Assembly: GCA_900473745.1 (NCBI GenBank)
Contig: UCMW01000016.1
Span: 1-64,000, forward strand
Source: Hyphomicrobiales bacterium
GTDB lineage: Bacteria; Pseudomonadota; Alphaproteobacteria; Rhizobiales; Rhizobiaceae
Direction of reading: 5' to 3'
Length of the DNA stretch: 64,000 nt
Each line of letters starts with the position of its first letter. Position 1 is the stretch's first letter. Of the stretch, positions 9,140-17,800 are shown in pieces. The position numbers and the translations under genes were made by a program. The notes beneath the pieces are model-generated. The model did not search any database and was not told the DNA's origin. It saw nothing but the letters and a program-made list of their open reading frames with translations.

Positions 9140-10227
9140 CACAACCCCTCCATGGCCTGGCGTCCCTGCTTGCCGAGCAGCAGCATGAGAAAGACCGGCG
9201 CTCCGAGGATCGCCGTGATGATGCCGATCGGCAGTTCTGCCGGGGCCGCGATCGTGCGCGCCACCGTATCGGCGAGAAGTAGGAGGGCTGCTCCGCCAAG
9301 GGCCGAAGCCGGCAGCAGAAAACGATGGGCCGGGCCGATTGCGAGCCTGAGCAGATGCGGGACGACGATGCCGATGAAACCGATCGAGCCGGCAGCGGCA
9401 ACTGTCGCGCCACAGGCGGCGGCAACTGCGAGGATCGTCATACGCTTCAGTCGTTGCACGGGCACTCCCATATGGAAGGCCGCCGCATCGCCGAGAATGA
9501 GGGCATCCAGGCCGCGGGCGACGAAGGGTATGATGGCCAGCACGAAGAGGACAAAAGGCAGGATCGCCGCGATCTTGGCGGTCGTCGCCCCACTCAGCGA
9601 GCCCAGCGACCAGAAGGTGATGTCGCGCAGTGCCCGGTCGTCGGCGATGAAAATCAGCAGGCCCGTCGCCGCACCCGTCATTGCGGCAATCGCGATGCCC
9701 GAGAGGATAAGGGCCGTCGTCGAGGTCTGGCCGTTGCGGGTGGCGATCGCGTAGAGAAGCAGGGTATTGCCGAGGCCGCCGAGGAAGGCCATCAGCGGCA
9801 GGAACTGGCCGCCGAAGAAGGCCTGCAGCGGATAGAGCAGGGTCGGCCCGAGTACGATCGCGACGACGGCTGCGAGTGCCGCCCCCGAGGTGACGCCGAC
9901 AATGCCGGGATCGGCCAGCGGGTTGCGAAACAGGCCCTGCATCATCGCGCCGGAGACGCCCAGCGCCGCTCCGATCAAAAGGCCCATGCCGGTGCGCGGC
10001 AGACGGACGGCCTCGAGAATCATCAGGTTCTGCTGATCGAGCGCTGCACCATTTCCGGTCAGGTAGTCGATGAGATGCGGTAGCCCGACACCGGTCGGGC
10101 CGACCACGATCGAAACCACAATGGCGGCGGAGAGAAGTAGGGTCAGCAGGCCGATGACCAGGATGCCGAGACCGGAGCGGTCTCCATCGCGCCTGCCAAG
10201 TGAGGACATCAGGGCCAAGGTATTCAC
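9139..10227 (-). CDS. hmuU: haem ABC importer, permease (FecCD family)
   Basis: 362-residue polytopic membrane protein of the BtuC/FecCD family, with about ten hydrophobic helices. It carries the family segments RLPRTGMGLLIGAALGVSGAMMQG and IGFIGIVVPHLLRLAIG, the latter being the loop that couples to the ATPase. It forms the haem channel in the inner membrane with HmuV. It starts with GTG 10227, two bases after the hmuT stop, with GGAGG about ten bases ahead, and it overlaps hmuV by one base. The substrate assignment rests on its neighbours (haem-binding protein, haem oxygenase, HutX). Confidence 0.93.
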   Translation of the reverse strand: MNTLALMSSLGRRDGDRSGLGILVIGLLTLLLSAAIVVSIVVGPTGVGLPHLIDYLTGNGAALDQQNLMILEAVRLPRTGMGLLIGAALGVSGAMMQGLFRNPLADPGIVGVTSGAALAAVVAIVLGPTLLYPLQAFFGGQFLPLMAFLGGLGNTLLLYAIATRNGQTSTTALILSGIAIAAMTGAATGLLIFIADDRALRDITFWSLGSLSGATTAKIAAILPFVLFVLAIIPFVARGLDALILGDAAAFHMGVPVQRLKRMTILAVAAACGATVAAAGSIGFIGIVVPHLLRLAIGPAHRFLLPASALGGAALLLLADTVARTIAAPAELPIGIITAILGAPVFLMLLLGKQGRQAMEGL

Positions 10228-10229
10228 GG

Positions 10230-11117
10230 TTACTGTGCCTCCGGATAGAGGAGGGCGTTCAGGTCCCGCGCAGCGTCTGCGGCGCGCGGTCCGAGGCCGA
10301 GCAGGTAGAGACCGTCCATGGTGAGGAAGGCCTTATTGCGGCCTGCAGGCGTGGCCGCCAGCGCCGGCAGTTCGAAGGCTTTCTCGGCCGTCAGGTGCTG
10401 GGCGCCGCCGCTCATCACGAGCACGACATCCGGGGCGGCGGCGATCACGGCTTCATCCGTCAGGGGCTTGTAGCCCGAGATCGACGAGACCGCATTCTCG
10501 CCGCCGGCGAGACGGATCATGGCATCAGCGGAGCTGTGGCTGCCAGCCGCCATCACGCGGCCGTTGGCGAGGGACAGCGCGAACAGCACCTTCTTCTTCG
10601 GACCCGCAGCCGTCTGCACCTCGTCGTCGATAGCCTTAAGGCTCGTCTCTACCGACGTTGCTAGTTCCTCGGCCCTCTCGGCCCGTCCGATGGCTGCCCC
10701 CACGGCGCGGATCTTGTCGGGGATGGCCGAAGTCTCGGGTGGCGAGGGAATGCTGACGAAGGATAGGCCGCTCGCTTTGAGAATGTTGATGGAATCGACC
10801 GGACCGGCACCGGATTCGGCTATGATCAGATCCGGCTTCTGGGAGAGAACGCCCTCTGCCGATATCTGCCGGACATAGCCGATATTCGGCTTGGCCGTGG
10901 CTTCCTGCGGGTAAAGGCTCGTCGTGTCGACGGCCACGACGCGATCGCCTTCGCCCAGCGCATAGATGATTTCCGTGACCGTCCCGCCGATCGCGACGAT
11001 ACGCTCCGCATCCTTGGCGACAAGCGTCGAGGGAGCGAGCAGGGGCAGGCTCAGGGTGAGGGCGGCAGTGGCGGAAAGGACCTGGCGGCGCGAGGAGCGA
11101 AGGGACAAAAAGGACAC
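10230..11117 (-). CDS. hmuT: periplasmic haem-binding protein
   Basis: About 295 residues. The N-terminus has a twin-arginine motif (SSRRQVLSA), a hydrophobic core and a cleavage region near STLVAKD, so export is probably by the Tat route. The mature part is a cluster-A-2 periplasmic binding protein, with RIVAIGGTVTEIIYALGEGD at the start and GYVRQISAEGVLSQKPDLII in the first lobe, both typical of HmuT/HemT. It hands haem to HmuUV. No ATG lies near the signal peptide; GTG 11117 with AAAGG about 8 bases upstream is the best start, and a TTG six bases further up is the alternative. Confidence 0.9.
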   Translation of the reverse strand: MSFLSLRSSRRQVLSATAALTLSLPLLAPSTLVAKDAERIVAIGGTVTEIIYALGEGDRVVAVDTTSLYPQEATAKPNIGYVRQISAEGVLSQKPDLIIAESGAGPVDSINILKASGLSFVSIPSPPETSAIPDKIRAVGAAIGRAERAEELATSVETSLKAIDDEVQTAAGPKKKVLFALSLANGRVMAAGSHSSADAMIRLAGGENAVSSISGYKPLTDEAVIAAAPDVVLVMSGGAQHLTAEKAFELPALAATPAGRNKAFLTMDGLYLLGLGPRAADAARDLNALLYPEAQ

Positions 11118-11210
11118 GTTCAAACCTTTGATCCGGGCGATCGCAGGCGAGCCATTTGCCTCCTTCCGATCGCCGATAATGATGATGTCATGCCGGATTT
11201 GGGTCCCGAC

Positions 11211-11242
11211 ATTTAACTTGACTGCAATACACAAGTTTAAAT
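11211..11242. promoter_or_regulatory. AT-rich inverted repeat in the hmuT/haem-oxygenase divergent promoter
   Basis: ATTTAACTTG (11211-11220) and CAAGTTTAAAT (11232-11242) form an imperfect inverted repeat, with a one-base insertion, around an 11-base centre containing ACTGCAATAC. It lies between two divergent haem genes, where iron regulators (RirA, Irr or Fur-type) act in rhizobia. I could not match it firmly to a published consensus, so the regulator is left open. Confidence 0.4.
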
Positions 11243-11355
11243 AGGAAGGCAACAGAGCGTGGTCGTTCCATGGCGGCGGAATTGGCAGTAAGCTGCATCC
11301 CGCAGACGTGCACGACCTCGACTGATCAGCATCTTGCAGAGAGGGATACAGACCC

Positions 11356-11700
11356 ATGTACATCGCCATGAACCGTTTTCGCGTCGTCCCGGGCTTCGAA
11401 GAAGCCTTTGAGAACCAGTGGAAGGCGCGTGAAGGCCGTCTGGCCGAAATGCCCGGCTATATCGAGTTTCACATGCTGAAAGGCCCCAAGGCCGAAGACC
11501 ATACGCTCTATGCATCGCATACCGTGTGGGAGAGCCACGCCCAGTTCGTCGCCTGGACGAAGTCGGAACAGTTCCGCGCGGCCCATGCGCGCGCCGGTGA
11601 GAGCAAGGTGCAGTATCTCTCCGGTCCGCATTTCGAGGGCTTCGACGTCATCATCCACGAAGACCGCGCCGGCAAGCGCTCCGCGCCGGAAGCTGCGTGA
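11356..11700 (+). CDS. hmuQ: haem-degrading monooxygenase, IsdG/HmuQ type
   Basis: 114-residue protein of the antibiotic biosynthesis monooxygenase (ABM) fold: N-terminal strand MYIAMNRFRVVPGFEEAFE, helix WKAREGRLAEMPGYIEFHML, then W-containing helix SHTVWESHAQFVAWTKSEQF. The Asn of MNRF, the Trp and the His of the helix match the haem-binding triad known for IsdG-like enzymes, which cleave haem to release iron in the cytosol. It is divergent from hmuTUV and 7 bases ahead of hutX. The name hmuQ follows the rhizobial usage for this neighbourhood and is an inference. Confidence 0.82.
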   Translation: MYIAMNRFRVVPGFEEAFENQWKAREGRLAEMPGYIEFHMLKGPKAEDHTLYASHTVWESHAQFVAWTKSEQFRAAHARAGESKVQYLSGPHFEGFDVIIHEDRAGKRSAPEAA

Positions 11701-11707
11701 GGACACG

Positions 11708-12226
11708 ATGGATACGCTGACCCAGACGACTGACGAAAGGCGCCAGCGGGCGCTCGCTGCACTGGCCGAAAAAACTGACGGCGTGATCGAGCAGATCGCG
11801 GCCAAGGCCGAAGTCACGCCGGCCGAAGTCCTCGCCATCCTGCCCGAGGGTGCCGCCATTCTGGCGCCCTCGGAGCGATGGGAGCCGATCTGGAAAGATC
11901 TCACCTCCTGGGGCGAGATCCTGATGATCGTGCACACAGACGACATCGTGCTCGAAGTCGAGGGCAGGCTGCCGGAAGGCAGCGAGGGGCATGGCTGGTT
12001 CAACATTCACGGCGACAGCCCGATCGGCGGGCATATCCGCAAGGAACGTTGCGTCTCGATCGCCTTCGTCGATCGCGGTTTCCATGGTCGCCGTTCCTGT
12101 TCGGTCTGGTTCATGAATGCCGACGGCCGGGCGATGTTCAAGGTCTTCGTTCGTCGCGACAAGGAGCGCAATCTGCTGGAAGACCAGGTGTCGCGCTTCG
12201 AAGCACTGCGCCAGTCGATCGTCTGA
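11708..12226 (+). CDS. hutX: haem utilisation cytosolic carrier HutX-like
   Basis: 172-residue protein similar to the HutX/HuvX family. The segments VTPAEVLAILPEGAAILAP, WGEILMIVHTDDIVLEVEG and GWFNIHGDSPIGGHIRKERC are characteristic, as is IAFVDRGFHGRRSCSVWFMNADG. Members bind haem in the cytosol and pass it to a degrading enzyme. It follows the monooxygenase by 7 bases, so both should be on one transcript and divergent from the importer. The order uptake (hmuTUV), carrier (hutX) and degradation (hmuQ) forms a complete inner pathway; the outer-membrane receptor is not in the window. Confidence 0.88.
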   Translation: MDTLTQTTDERRQRALAALAEKTDGVIEQIAAKAEVTPAEVLAILPEGAAILAPSERWEPIWKDLTSWGEILMIVHTDDIVLEVEGRLPEGSEGHGWFNIHGDSPIGGHIRKERCVSIAFVDRGFHGRRSCSVWFMNADGRAMFKVFVRRDKERNLLEDQVSRFEALRQSIV

Positions 12227-12235
12227 GCAAATCGG

Positions 12236-12271
12236 GCATGACCGACGATCCTTGGCGATCGGCGGTCATGC
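12236..12271 (+). terminator. possible terminator after hutX
   Basis: GCATGACCG (12236-12244) pairs perfectly with CGGTCATGC (12263-12271) over an 18-base loop and is followed by a T-rich stretch (TGTTTAACCCG then TTCTTTCTTTTG). It lies nine bases after the hutX stop, so termination is the likeliest role; the long loop lowers confidence. Confidence 0.45.
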
Positions 12272-12347
12272 TGTTTAACCCGTTCTTTCTTTTGCCTTTA
12301 ACTGGATCTATTGTTCCGTCGAAATCATCCACCGACTGGACCCAGCC

Positions 12348-14954
12348 TTGATCCGAACCCGTTCGTTCTCCCTCGTCGTCGCACTCATCCTGCTCGCGAC
12401 GGGTCCCGCGTTCTTTCCGTTTGCGCAATCCGCCACAGCGCAAGACGGGAACGCGGCTCCGCCAGCTGCCACAACGGAAGCACCCTCGTCCCCGGGATCG
12501 ACGCCTGACCAGCCGTCACAGCCTCCGGCCGAACCCGCCACTGCGACGGCGCCTGCCGCTACCGAAGCGCCTCAACGTGACGAGCAGATCGTTGCGGCCG
12601 AGCGCCGTATCGAGGAAGCGCGGGCGCGGCTTGCTGCCCTTCGCGCCGAGGTCGAGAAAAACCTCGAGGAAGACGGCATTCTTGCCGACATCAAGGTCAA
12701 GGTCGATGCCCTCGTACGCGATGCTCTGGCCATATCGGTGGACCTTCGGCCGCGCATCGACGACATCCAGGCACGCCTGACCGAATTGGGCGAGCCTCCG
12801 GCAGAGGGGCAGCCTGCAGAAAGCCCGAGCGTCACCGAGGAGCGGGGCCGGCTCAACGCCGCCCGTGCCGAGGTCAACGCCCTGACGGGCCAGACGGAAG
12901 ACTTGTCGATCGAGGCAAAGGCGCTTTCCGACCGGATTTCCAACATCCGCCGAGCACTCTTCACCAGCCGTCTGTTCGAGCATACCGAAATCAACGGCAG
13001 CGTTGTGCAGGAGGCGCTGCAATCCTTCTCGGCAGATGCGGCGCGCGTCCAGCGCAGCATCATGAGCTGGCTGACATTCGTCTTCAAGTTCAAGGCGCTG
13101 TCGCTGGCGATTGCCGTGTTAATGTCGATGGCGCTCGCTTCGCTGATCCTCTTCCTCGAATACCGCTTGTTTGGCCGGATCAATCGACGGGATCTCACAG
13201 TCGAGGACCCGTCCTATCTCAGCCGATTCTCCGTGGCGTTCTTTTCGACGATCCTTCCGTCGCTGGCGCTTAGCTTCTTTCTGTCGTCGACCTATTTCCT
13301 GCTGAACACCTTCAATGTCCTCAGATCCGACATCTCGCCGATCGTCGCCTCCGTCTTCGGGCTGATCGGGCTCGTCTTTTTTGTCACGGCCATTTCGCGT
13401 GCGGTTCTGGCACCTGCGGCACCCAATTGGCGTCTCGTGCGGCTGTCTAACAAGGGCGCGCGTGATCTCAGCATCGCAATCTTCCTGATGGCCCTGGTGA
13501 ATGGGCTCGACTATGTGTTGTCGGTGATCAGCGAGACCTACAGTTCGCCGGTCGTGCTCACGGTGATGAAGAGCTTCACCTCCTCGCTCATCGTCGGCTT
13601 CCTGCTGCTTATCGTTTCGTTCCTCAGGCCGGTCCTCGCCGACAGTGGTGACCCCTCTGCGCAAGGCAGGCCCTGGCCGCGTGCTGTGTCGATCACGCTA
13701 CGGGTGGTCGGTGCAATCCTCATTCTCGCCGCCGGCATCGGTTATGTCGGTCTTGCCCGCTTCCTCGCGACGCAGATCGTGCTGACCGGCGCGGTCGTTG
13801 CGACCATGTATATCGGCGTCTTGACCGGCAAGGCGATCTCCGCGCCGAACCAGTTTGGCGAGACGCGCGTGGGCCAGTTCATCGGCCGCCGCTTCCGCCT
13901 CTCGGCCGTCGGCCTCGACCAGAGCGGTATTGCGGCGGGCCTCTTCATCTATGTGTTCGCGCTGATCACCGGCGTGCCGCTCATCCTGATGTCTTGGGGC
14001 TTCCAGCCGCGCGACCTGCAGCTATGGCTGTTCAATCTCTTCACTGAGATCAATATCGGCACGATCCGGATCTCGATCTTCGGCATTCTCGGGGGCGTGC
14101 TTCTGTTCGCAGGTGGCCTCGTCGTCACACGCTGGTTCCAGAAATGGCTGGACGGCAATGTCATGGCGCGTTCGCATGTCGATGGCGGTGTGCGCAATTC
14201 CGTCAAGACTGGTGTCGGCTATCTCGGCACGGCCATAGCCGGGATCATCGGCATCTCGGCGGCCGGCATCGACCTGTCGAGCCTCGCTCTGGTTGCCGGT
14301 GCCCTGTCGCTCGGCATCGGCTTCGGCCTGCAGAACATCGTCTCGAACTTCGTTTCGGGTCTCATCCTTCTCGTCGAACGCCCCTTCAAGGTCGGCGACC
14401 ATGTGATCACGGGCGTGAACGAGGGTATCGTCAAGCGCATATCCGTGCGTGCCACCGAGATCGAGACCTTCCGCCGTCAGTCGATCATCGTGCCGAATTC
14501 GGAACTCATCAACGCACCGCTCGGCAACTGGACCCATCGCAACAAGGTGCAGCGCTCCGAAGTGCCTGTCAGCGTGGCCTATGACACGGATCCGCAGGAG
14601 GTGATCGACCTCTTGCTGGAGGTGGTCAACGAACGTCCGGACGTGCTGCGCAATCCCGAACCGCATGTCGAGTTCCTGCGTTTCGGAGCGTCCTCGCTCG
14701 ATTTCGAGCTCCGCTTCCACCTGGCCGACATGGGCGAAGGCCTGAATGTCCGTAACGACGTGCGGATGGAAATCCTGCGTCGGTTCCGGGCACGGGGCAT
14801 TGTCATGCCTTACCCGCACCAGGATGTCATGCTGCATATCCAGGATCACGACCGACAGGCGCTCCTCCGGCGCAAGTCTCGCACGACGGATTCACAGGCC
14901 GGGCAGGGGGAGGAATTGTTTCCGGACCCGGATGATGACAAACTCCTGCCATGA
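12348..14954 (+). CDS. MscS-family mechanosensitive channel with DUF3772-type N-terminus
   Basis: 868-residue envelope protein. A signal peptide (to about residue 28, FAQSATAQ) is followed by a Pro/Ala/Thr-rich linker and a periplasmic coiled-coil domain (residues ~75-220, of the DUF3772 type). About ten membrane helices come next, then the MscS core. The pore-lining helix reads LALVAGALSLGIGFGLQNIVSNF, followed by SGLILLVERPFKVGDHV and the cytoplasmic vestibule. It should open under membrane tension and release solutes during osmotic downshock. The start is TTG 12348 with no strong ribosome site in view, so the exact N-terminus is uncertain by a few residues. The gene is monocistronic. Confidence 0.92.
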   Translation: MIRTRSFSLVVALILLATGPAFFPFAQSATAQDGNAAPPAATTEAPSSPGSTPDQPSQPPAEPATATAPAATEAPQRDEQIVAAERRIEEARARLAALRAEVEKNLEEDGILADIKVKVDALVRDALAISVDLRPRIDDIQARLTELGEPPAEGQPAESPSVTEERGRLNAARAEVNALTGQTEDLSIEAKALSDRISNIRRALFTSRLFEHTEINGSVVQEALQSFSADAARVQRSIMSWLTFVFKFKALSLAIAVLMSMALASLILFLEYRLFGRINRRDLTVEDPSYLSRFSVAFFSTILPSLALSFFLSSTYFLLNTFNVLRSDISPIVASVFGLIGLVFFVTAISRAVLAPAAPNWRLVRLSNKGARDLSIAIFLMALVNGLDYVLSVISETYSSPVVLTVMKSFTSSLIVGFLLLIVSFLRPVLADSGDPSAQGRPWPRAVSITLRVVGAILILAAGIGYVGLARFLATQIVLTGAVVATMYIGVLTGKAISAPNQFGETRVGQFIGRRFRLSAVGLDQSGIAAGLFIYVFALITGVPLILMSWGFQPRDLQLWLFNLFTEINIGTIRISIFGILGGVLLFAGGLVVTRWFQKWLDGNVMARSHVDGGVRNSVKTGVGYLGTAIAGIIGISAAGIDLSSLALVAGALSLGIGFGLQNIVSNFVSGLILLVERPFKVGDHVITGVNEGIVKRISVRATEIETFRRQSIIVPNSELINAPLGNWTHRNKVQRSEVPVSVAYDTDPQEVIDLLLEVVNERPDVLRNPEPHVEFLRFGASSLDFELRFHLADMGEGLNVRNDVRMEILRRFRARGIVMPYPHQDVMLHIQDHDRQALLRRKSRTTDSQAGQGEELFPDPDDDKLLP

Positions 14955-15062
14955 ACGCCGCATTCAGCCGCCATTCAGGCACAATGCGGCACAAGAGGGG
15001 CAGGAGCGATCGGGATAGCCGACCGCCTAGGAGAGGACGGAGCCTTTGGCTCCGCTGTCGGC

Positions 15063-15335
15063 ATGAAGCAGTTCTATGCGCAGCTGGTTGTCGTGATGGG
15101 TAGCGTCCTGGTTGCCGGGTCGGGACTCGCCGCGTCAATCCACAATGCGGGCTCCTCGGCTGTGGTCCTCGTCGTCGTCGAGGATGGCAACAAGACGGAG
15201 GTGGCGCTGGATGCCGGCGGGTCCGACGTAATCTGCTCTTCCGGTTGTTTCCTCACTCTGCCCAATGGTGATCGCATCGGGCTTGCCGGCGGCGAGACCG
15301 TCGAGATCAAGGATGGGGTCGCCACGATCAAGTGA
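15063..15335 (+). CDS. small exported protein of unknown function
   Basis: 90-residue protein with a clear signal peptide (MKQFYAQLVVVMGSVLVAGSGLA, cleavage after AA near residue 25). A short beta-rich domain follows, with two cysteines close together (VICSSGCFLTLPNGD), likely forming a disulphide in the periplasm. Similar small exported proteins are common in rhizobia, but I cannot assign a function. It starts 108 bases after the MscS gene and could be read from the same transcript. Confidence 0.75.
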   Translation: MKQFYAQLVVVMGSVLVAGSGLAASIHNAGSSAVVLVVVEDGNKTEVALDAGGSDVICSSGCFLTLPNGDRIGLAGGETVEIKDGVATIK

Positions 15336-15485
15336 CGGTGTTGGGGTGGCATCCTTATACCGCGATAATCCGAAACGCTTAACTATGACTTTGTCCGAAT
15401 GCGGTGACAGTTGCTCAATTAACGCTTCCGCAAAGGGCCTTTGATAGATGTCTTGTTATCGAACAGGTCACACAGAAGGCAAGTC

Positions 15486-16310
15486 ATGGCAGTTCTCGGC
15501 GTATCTGGAATGCAGTATTCGGGAGAAACCTTTCCCGATGTTCGGATCGTTCTCGGAGAGGACTCCAACGTCTTCACCCAGATGATCAGTCAACGCCTCA
15601 AGGAACTGATGGGCGTCGATATCGAGATCTGCCGGACCTTCGAGGATCTGCAGATGGCGAACGAGCTCTCGGACGAACCGGTAAAGCTCGCGATCTCGAA
15701 CATCAACCTGCCGGGTGCTGAAAACGGCGAAGCGCTCGAATACCTCATCGACTGCAACATCCCGACCGTCGTCTTCACCGGCACTTTCCAGGACGAGATG
15801 CGCGAGAAGCTGCTGGCCAAGGACATCGTCGACTACATCCTCAAGGACAATATCTTTGCGGTCGAGATGCTGGCGGAATCGGTCTATCGCTTCCTCACCA
15901 ATCATCGCCATCATGTGCTCATCGTCGATGACAGCCCGACGGCGCGTGCGCTTCTCTCGAGCCGTCTCCGCCGCTATAATTTCCGCGTCAGCCTTGCTGA
16001 AAGCGGTGCGAAGGCGATCGAGATCCTGAAGGCGAATTCGGACATCGGGCTTGTGGTCACCGACTACAACATGCCCGATATCGACGGTTTCGAGCTGACA
16101 CGGCGCATCCGTTCCGTGCGCGGCTCGCACGAGCTTCGAATCATCGGCGTCTCATCGTCGACCAACCGGCTGCTGTCGGCCCGTTTCCTGAAGGTGGGCG
16201 GCAACGACTTTATGCTGCGCCCGTTCATCGACGAGGAATTCTACTGCCGTGTCAATCAGAACCTCGACACTCTGGTGCAGATTAAAGCTGCGCAAGCCCG
16301 CAAAAAATAG
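15486..16310 (+). CDS. double-receiver response regulator, first receiver degenerate
   Basis: 274 residues with two receiver domains in tandem (about 19-137 and 142-262) and no output domain. In the second, the acidic pair DD148-149 and phosphoacceptor D193 (TDYNMPD) are present, but the usual lysine is Arg (LRPF). In the first, the acidic pair ED25-26, T98 and K120 remain, while the phosphoacceptor position is Asn72 (SNINLPG). It is therefore probably a pseudo-receiver that cannot be phosphorylated normally. ATG 15486 has AAGG six bases upstream. The next gene is a paralogue with a GGDEF domain, so this protein may act as a partner or phosphate sink for it. Confidence 0.9.
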   Translation: MAVLGVSGMQYSGETFPDVRIVLGEDSNVFTQMISQRLKELMGVDIEICRTFEDLQMANELSDEPVKLAISNINLPGAENGEALEYLIDCNIPTVVFTGTFQDEMREKLLAKDIVDYILKDNIFAVEMLAESVYRFLTNHRHHVLIVDDSPTARALLSSRLRRYNFRVSLAESGAKAIEILKANSDIGLVVTDYNMPDIDGFELTRRIRSVRGSHELRIIGVSSSTNRLLSARFLKVGGNDFMLRPFIDEEFYCRVNQNLDTLVQIKAAQARKK

Positions 16311-16396
16311 GTGCGACTTATAACCAACGACGCTAAGCTCCGGCCATTGGGGGGAGATCGCTTATTAAGCGGTCTCGGAAGAGTGGCAGGTAGTTT

Positions 16397-17719
16397 ATGT
16401 ATTTTCCCGAACAGATTTATGCGCGCGAGCCGTCTATGCAGCGCGGTCGGGCGGAGCAGGGGCGGATACTGGTCATTGAGGATTCGCGATCGCTGTCCTC
16501 GATCATGCGCCACAAACTCGAGACCGACTTCTCCTGCCAGGTAACCCAGTGCGCCTCGGCAGATGTCTTCAGAGAGGTCATGCAGGGCGGGCAAACTTTC
16601 GACGTGGCGGTCGTCGATCTCAACCTTCCGGGCGCCTCCGATGGTGAGGTTCTCGATGCCGTGATCGCCGAGGGCATTCCGGCCGTGGTCTTCACCGCCG
16701 ACTTCAATCGGGACCTGCGCGAGCGACTGCTGCAGAAGGGTGTCGCCGACTACCACGTCAAGAACAACGAGCATGCGATCGATCTCGTCCTATCCTCGGT
16801 CATCAGGCTCCTGGGCAATCGCGATGTCGGCGTGCTCGTGGTCGATGACCTACCGTCCGCGCGCACGATGCTGGCAGACCTTCTGCGGGTGCAGAAATTC
16901 CAGGTTTATGAAGCCTCGACGGGATATCAGGCAATGGAGATCCTCGCCCGTCAGCCGCATATCGAACTCGTCATCACCGACTATCATATGCCCGACATGG
17001 ACGGTTACGAGCTGACACGGCGGATCCGGCGCGACCACAGCAGCGATCGGCTTCGCATCATCGGGATTTCGTCATCTGCCGATCGGCTCCTCTCGGCGAG
17101 CTTCTTGAAGGCCGGCGCCAATGATTTCGTCTACAGGCCCTATGTCATCGAGGAACTACAGTGCCGGATCCAGCACAATATCGAGACTTTGGCGCAGCTC
17201 CAGCAACTGCGCGTGGCCGCCTTCAGTGACTATCTGACGGGCTTGCCAAACCGGCGCTATTTCTTCGATGCGGGACCGGCACAGGTCGCCGGGCGGCTGG
17301 AGCGGGCAGAACCCTGCTGCATCGCCATGCTCGATATCGACCATTTCAAGAAGCTTAACGATACCTATGGTCACGAGATCGGCGATCGCGTGCTGCAGGC
17401 CGTGGGCGCGAAGCTCGCGCGCCGGCTGGAAGGCAGTGGCCACCTGCTGGCGCGGCTCGGCGGCGAGGAATTCAGCGTGCTGATTCTGGGACTCGATGTC
17501 GAGGCCGGTTCAGCGCTCTGCGAAACACTGCGCAGCGATATCGAATCCCTGCGCGTCGCGCTGGACGATCAGGATCTGAACGTCACGATTTCGATCGGGC
17601 TGGCTGAAATCGCCGGGCGCGAGAGCTTCAGCAACTATTTGGCGGCTGCCGATCAGCTGCTCTATCTCGCCAAGAGCTATGGCCGGAACCGGGTCTATTC
17701 CGAGAGCATGCTTTCCTGA
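16397..17719 (+). CDS. double-receiver GGDEF diguanylate cyclase (PleD-like)
   Basis: 440 residues: receiver 1 (about 15-135, acceptor Asp in VVDLNLPG, Lys in YHVKNN), receiver 2 (about 142-262, acceptor Asp in TDYHMPD, Arg at the usual Lys in VYRPY), then GGDEF (about 270-435) with LARLGGEEFSVLI and AMLDIDHFKKLND intact. The layout matches Caulobacter PleD, in which phosphorylation of the first receiver drives dimerisation and cyclic di-GMP synthesis. No RxxD inhibitory site precedes GGEEF. Receivers 1 and 2 are clearly related to those of the gene 86 bases upstream, so the pair arose by duplication. No cognate kinase is adjacent. Confidence 0.92.
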   Translation: MYFPEQIYAREPSMQRGRAEQGRILVIEDSRSLSSIMRHKLETDFSCQVTQCASADVFREVMQGGQTFDVAVVDLNLPGASDGEVLDAVIAEGIPAVVFTADFNRDLRERLLQKGVADYHVKNNEHAIDLVLSSVIRLLGNRDVGVLVVDDLPSARTMLADLLRVQKFQVYEASTGYQAMEILARQPHIELVITDYHMPDMDGYELTRRIRRDHSSDRLRIIGISSSADRLLSASFLKAGANDFVYRPYVIEELQCRIQHNIETLAQLQQLRVAAFSDYLTGLPNRRYFFDAGPAQVAGRLERAEPCCIAMLDIDHFKKLNDTYGHEIGDRVLQAVGAKLARRLEGSGHLLARLGGEEFSVLILGLDVEAGSALCETLRSDIESLRVALDDQDLNVTISIGLAEIAGRESFSNYLAAADQLLYLAKSYGRNRVYSESMLS

Positions 17720-17800
17720 GCCGACGCCGCGATCGCGCTCTGGTCCTGCCGGGTGCAGGTCACTATATGTGTCCGACCTTCCGCAGACCGGAGTGCCCTC

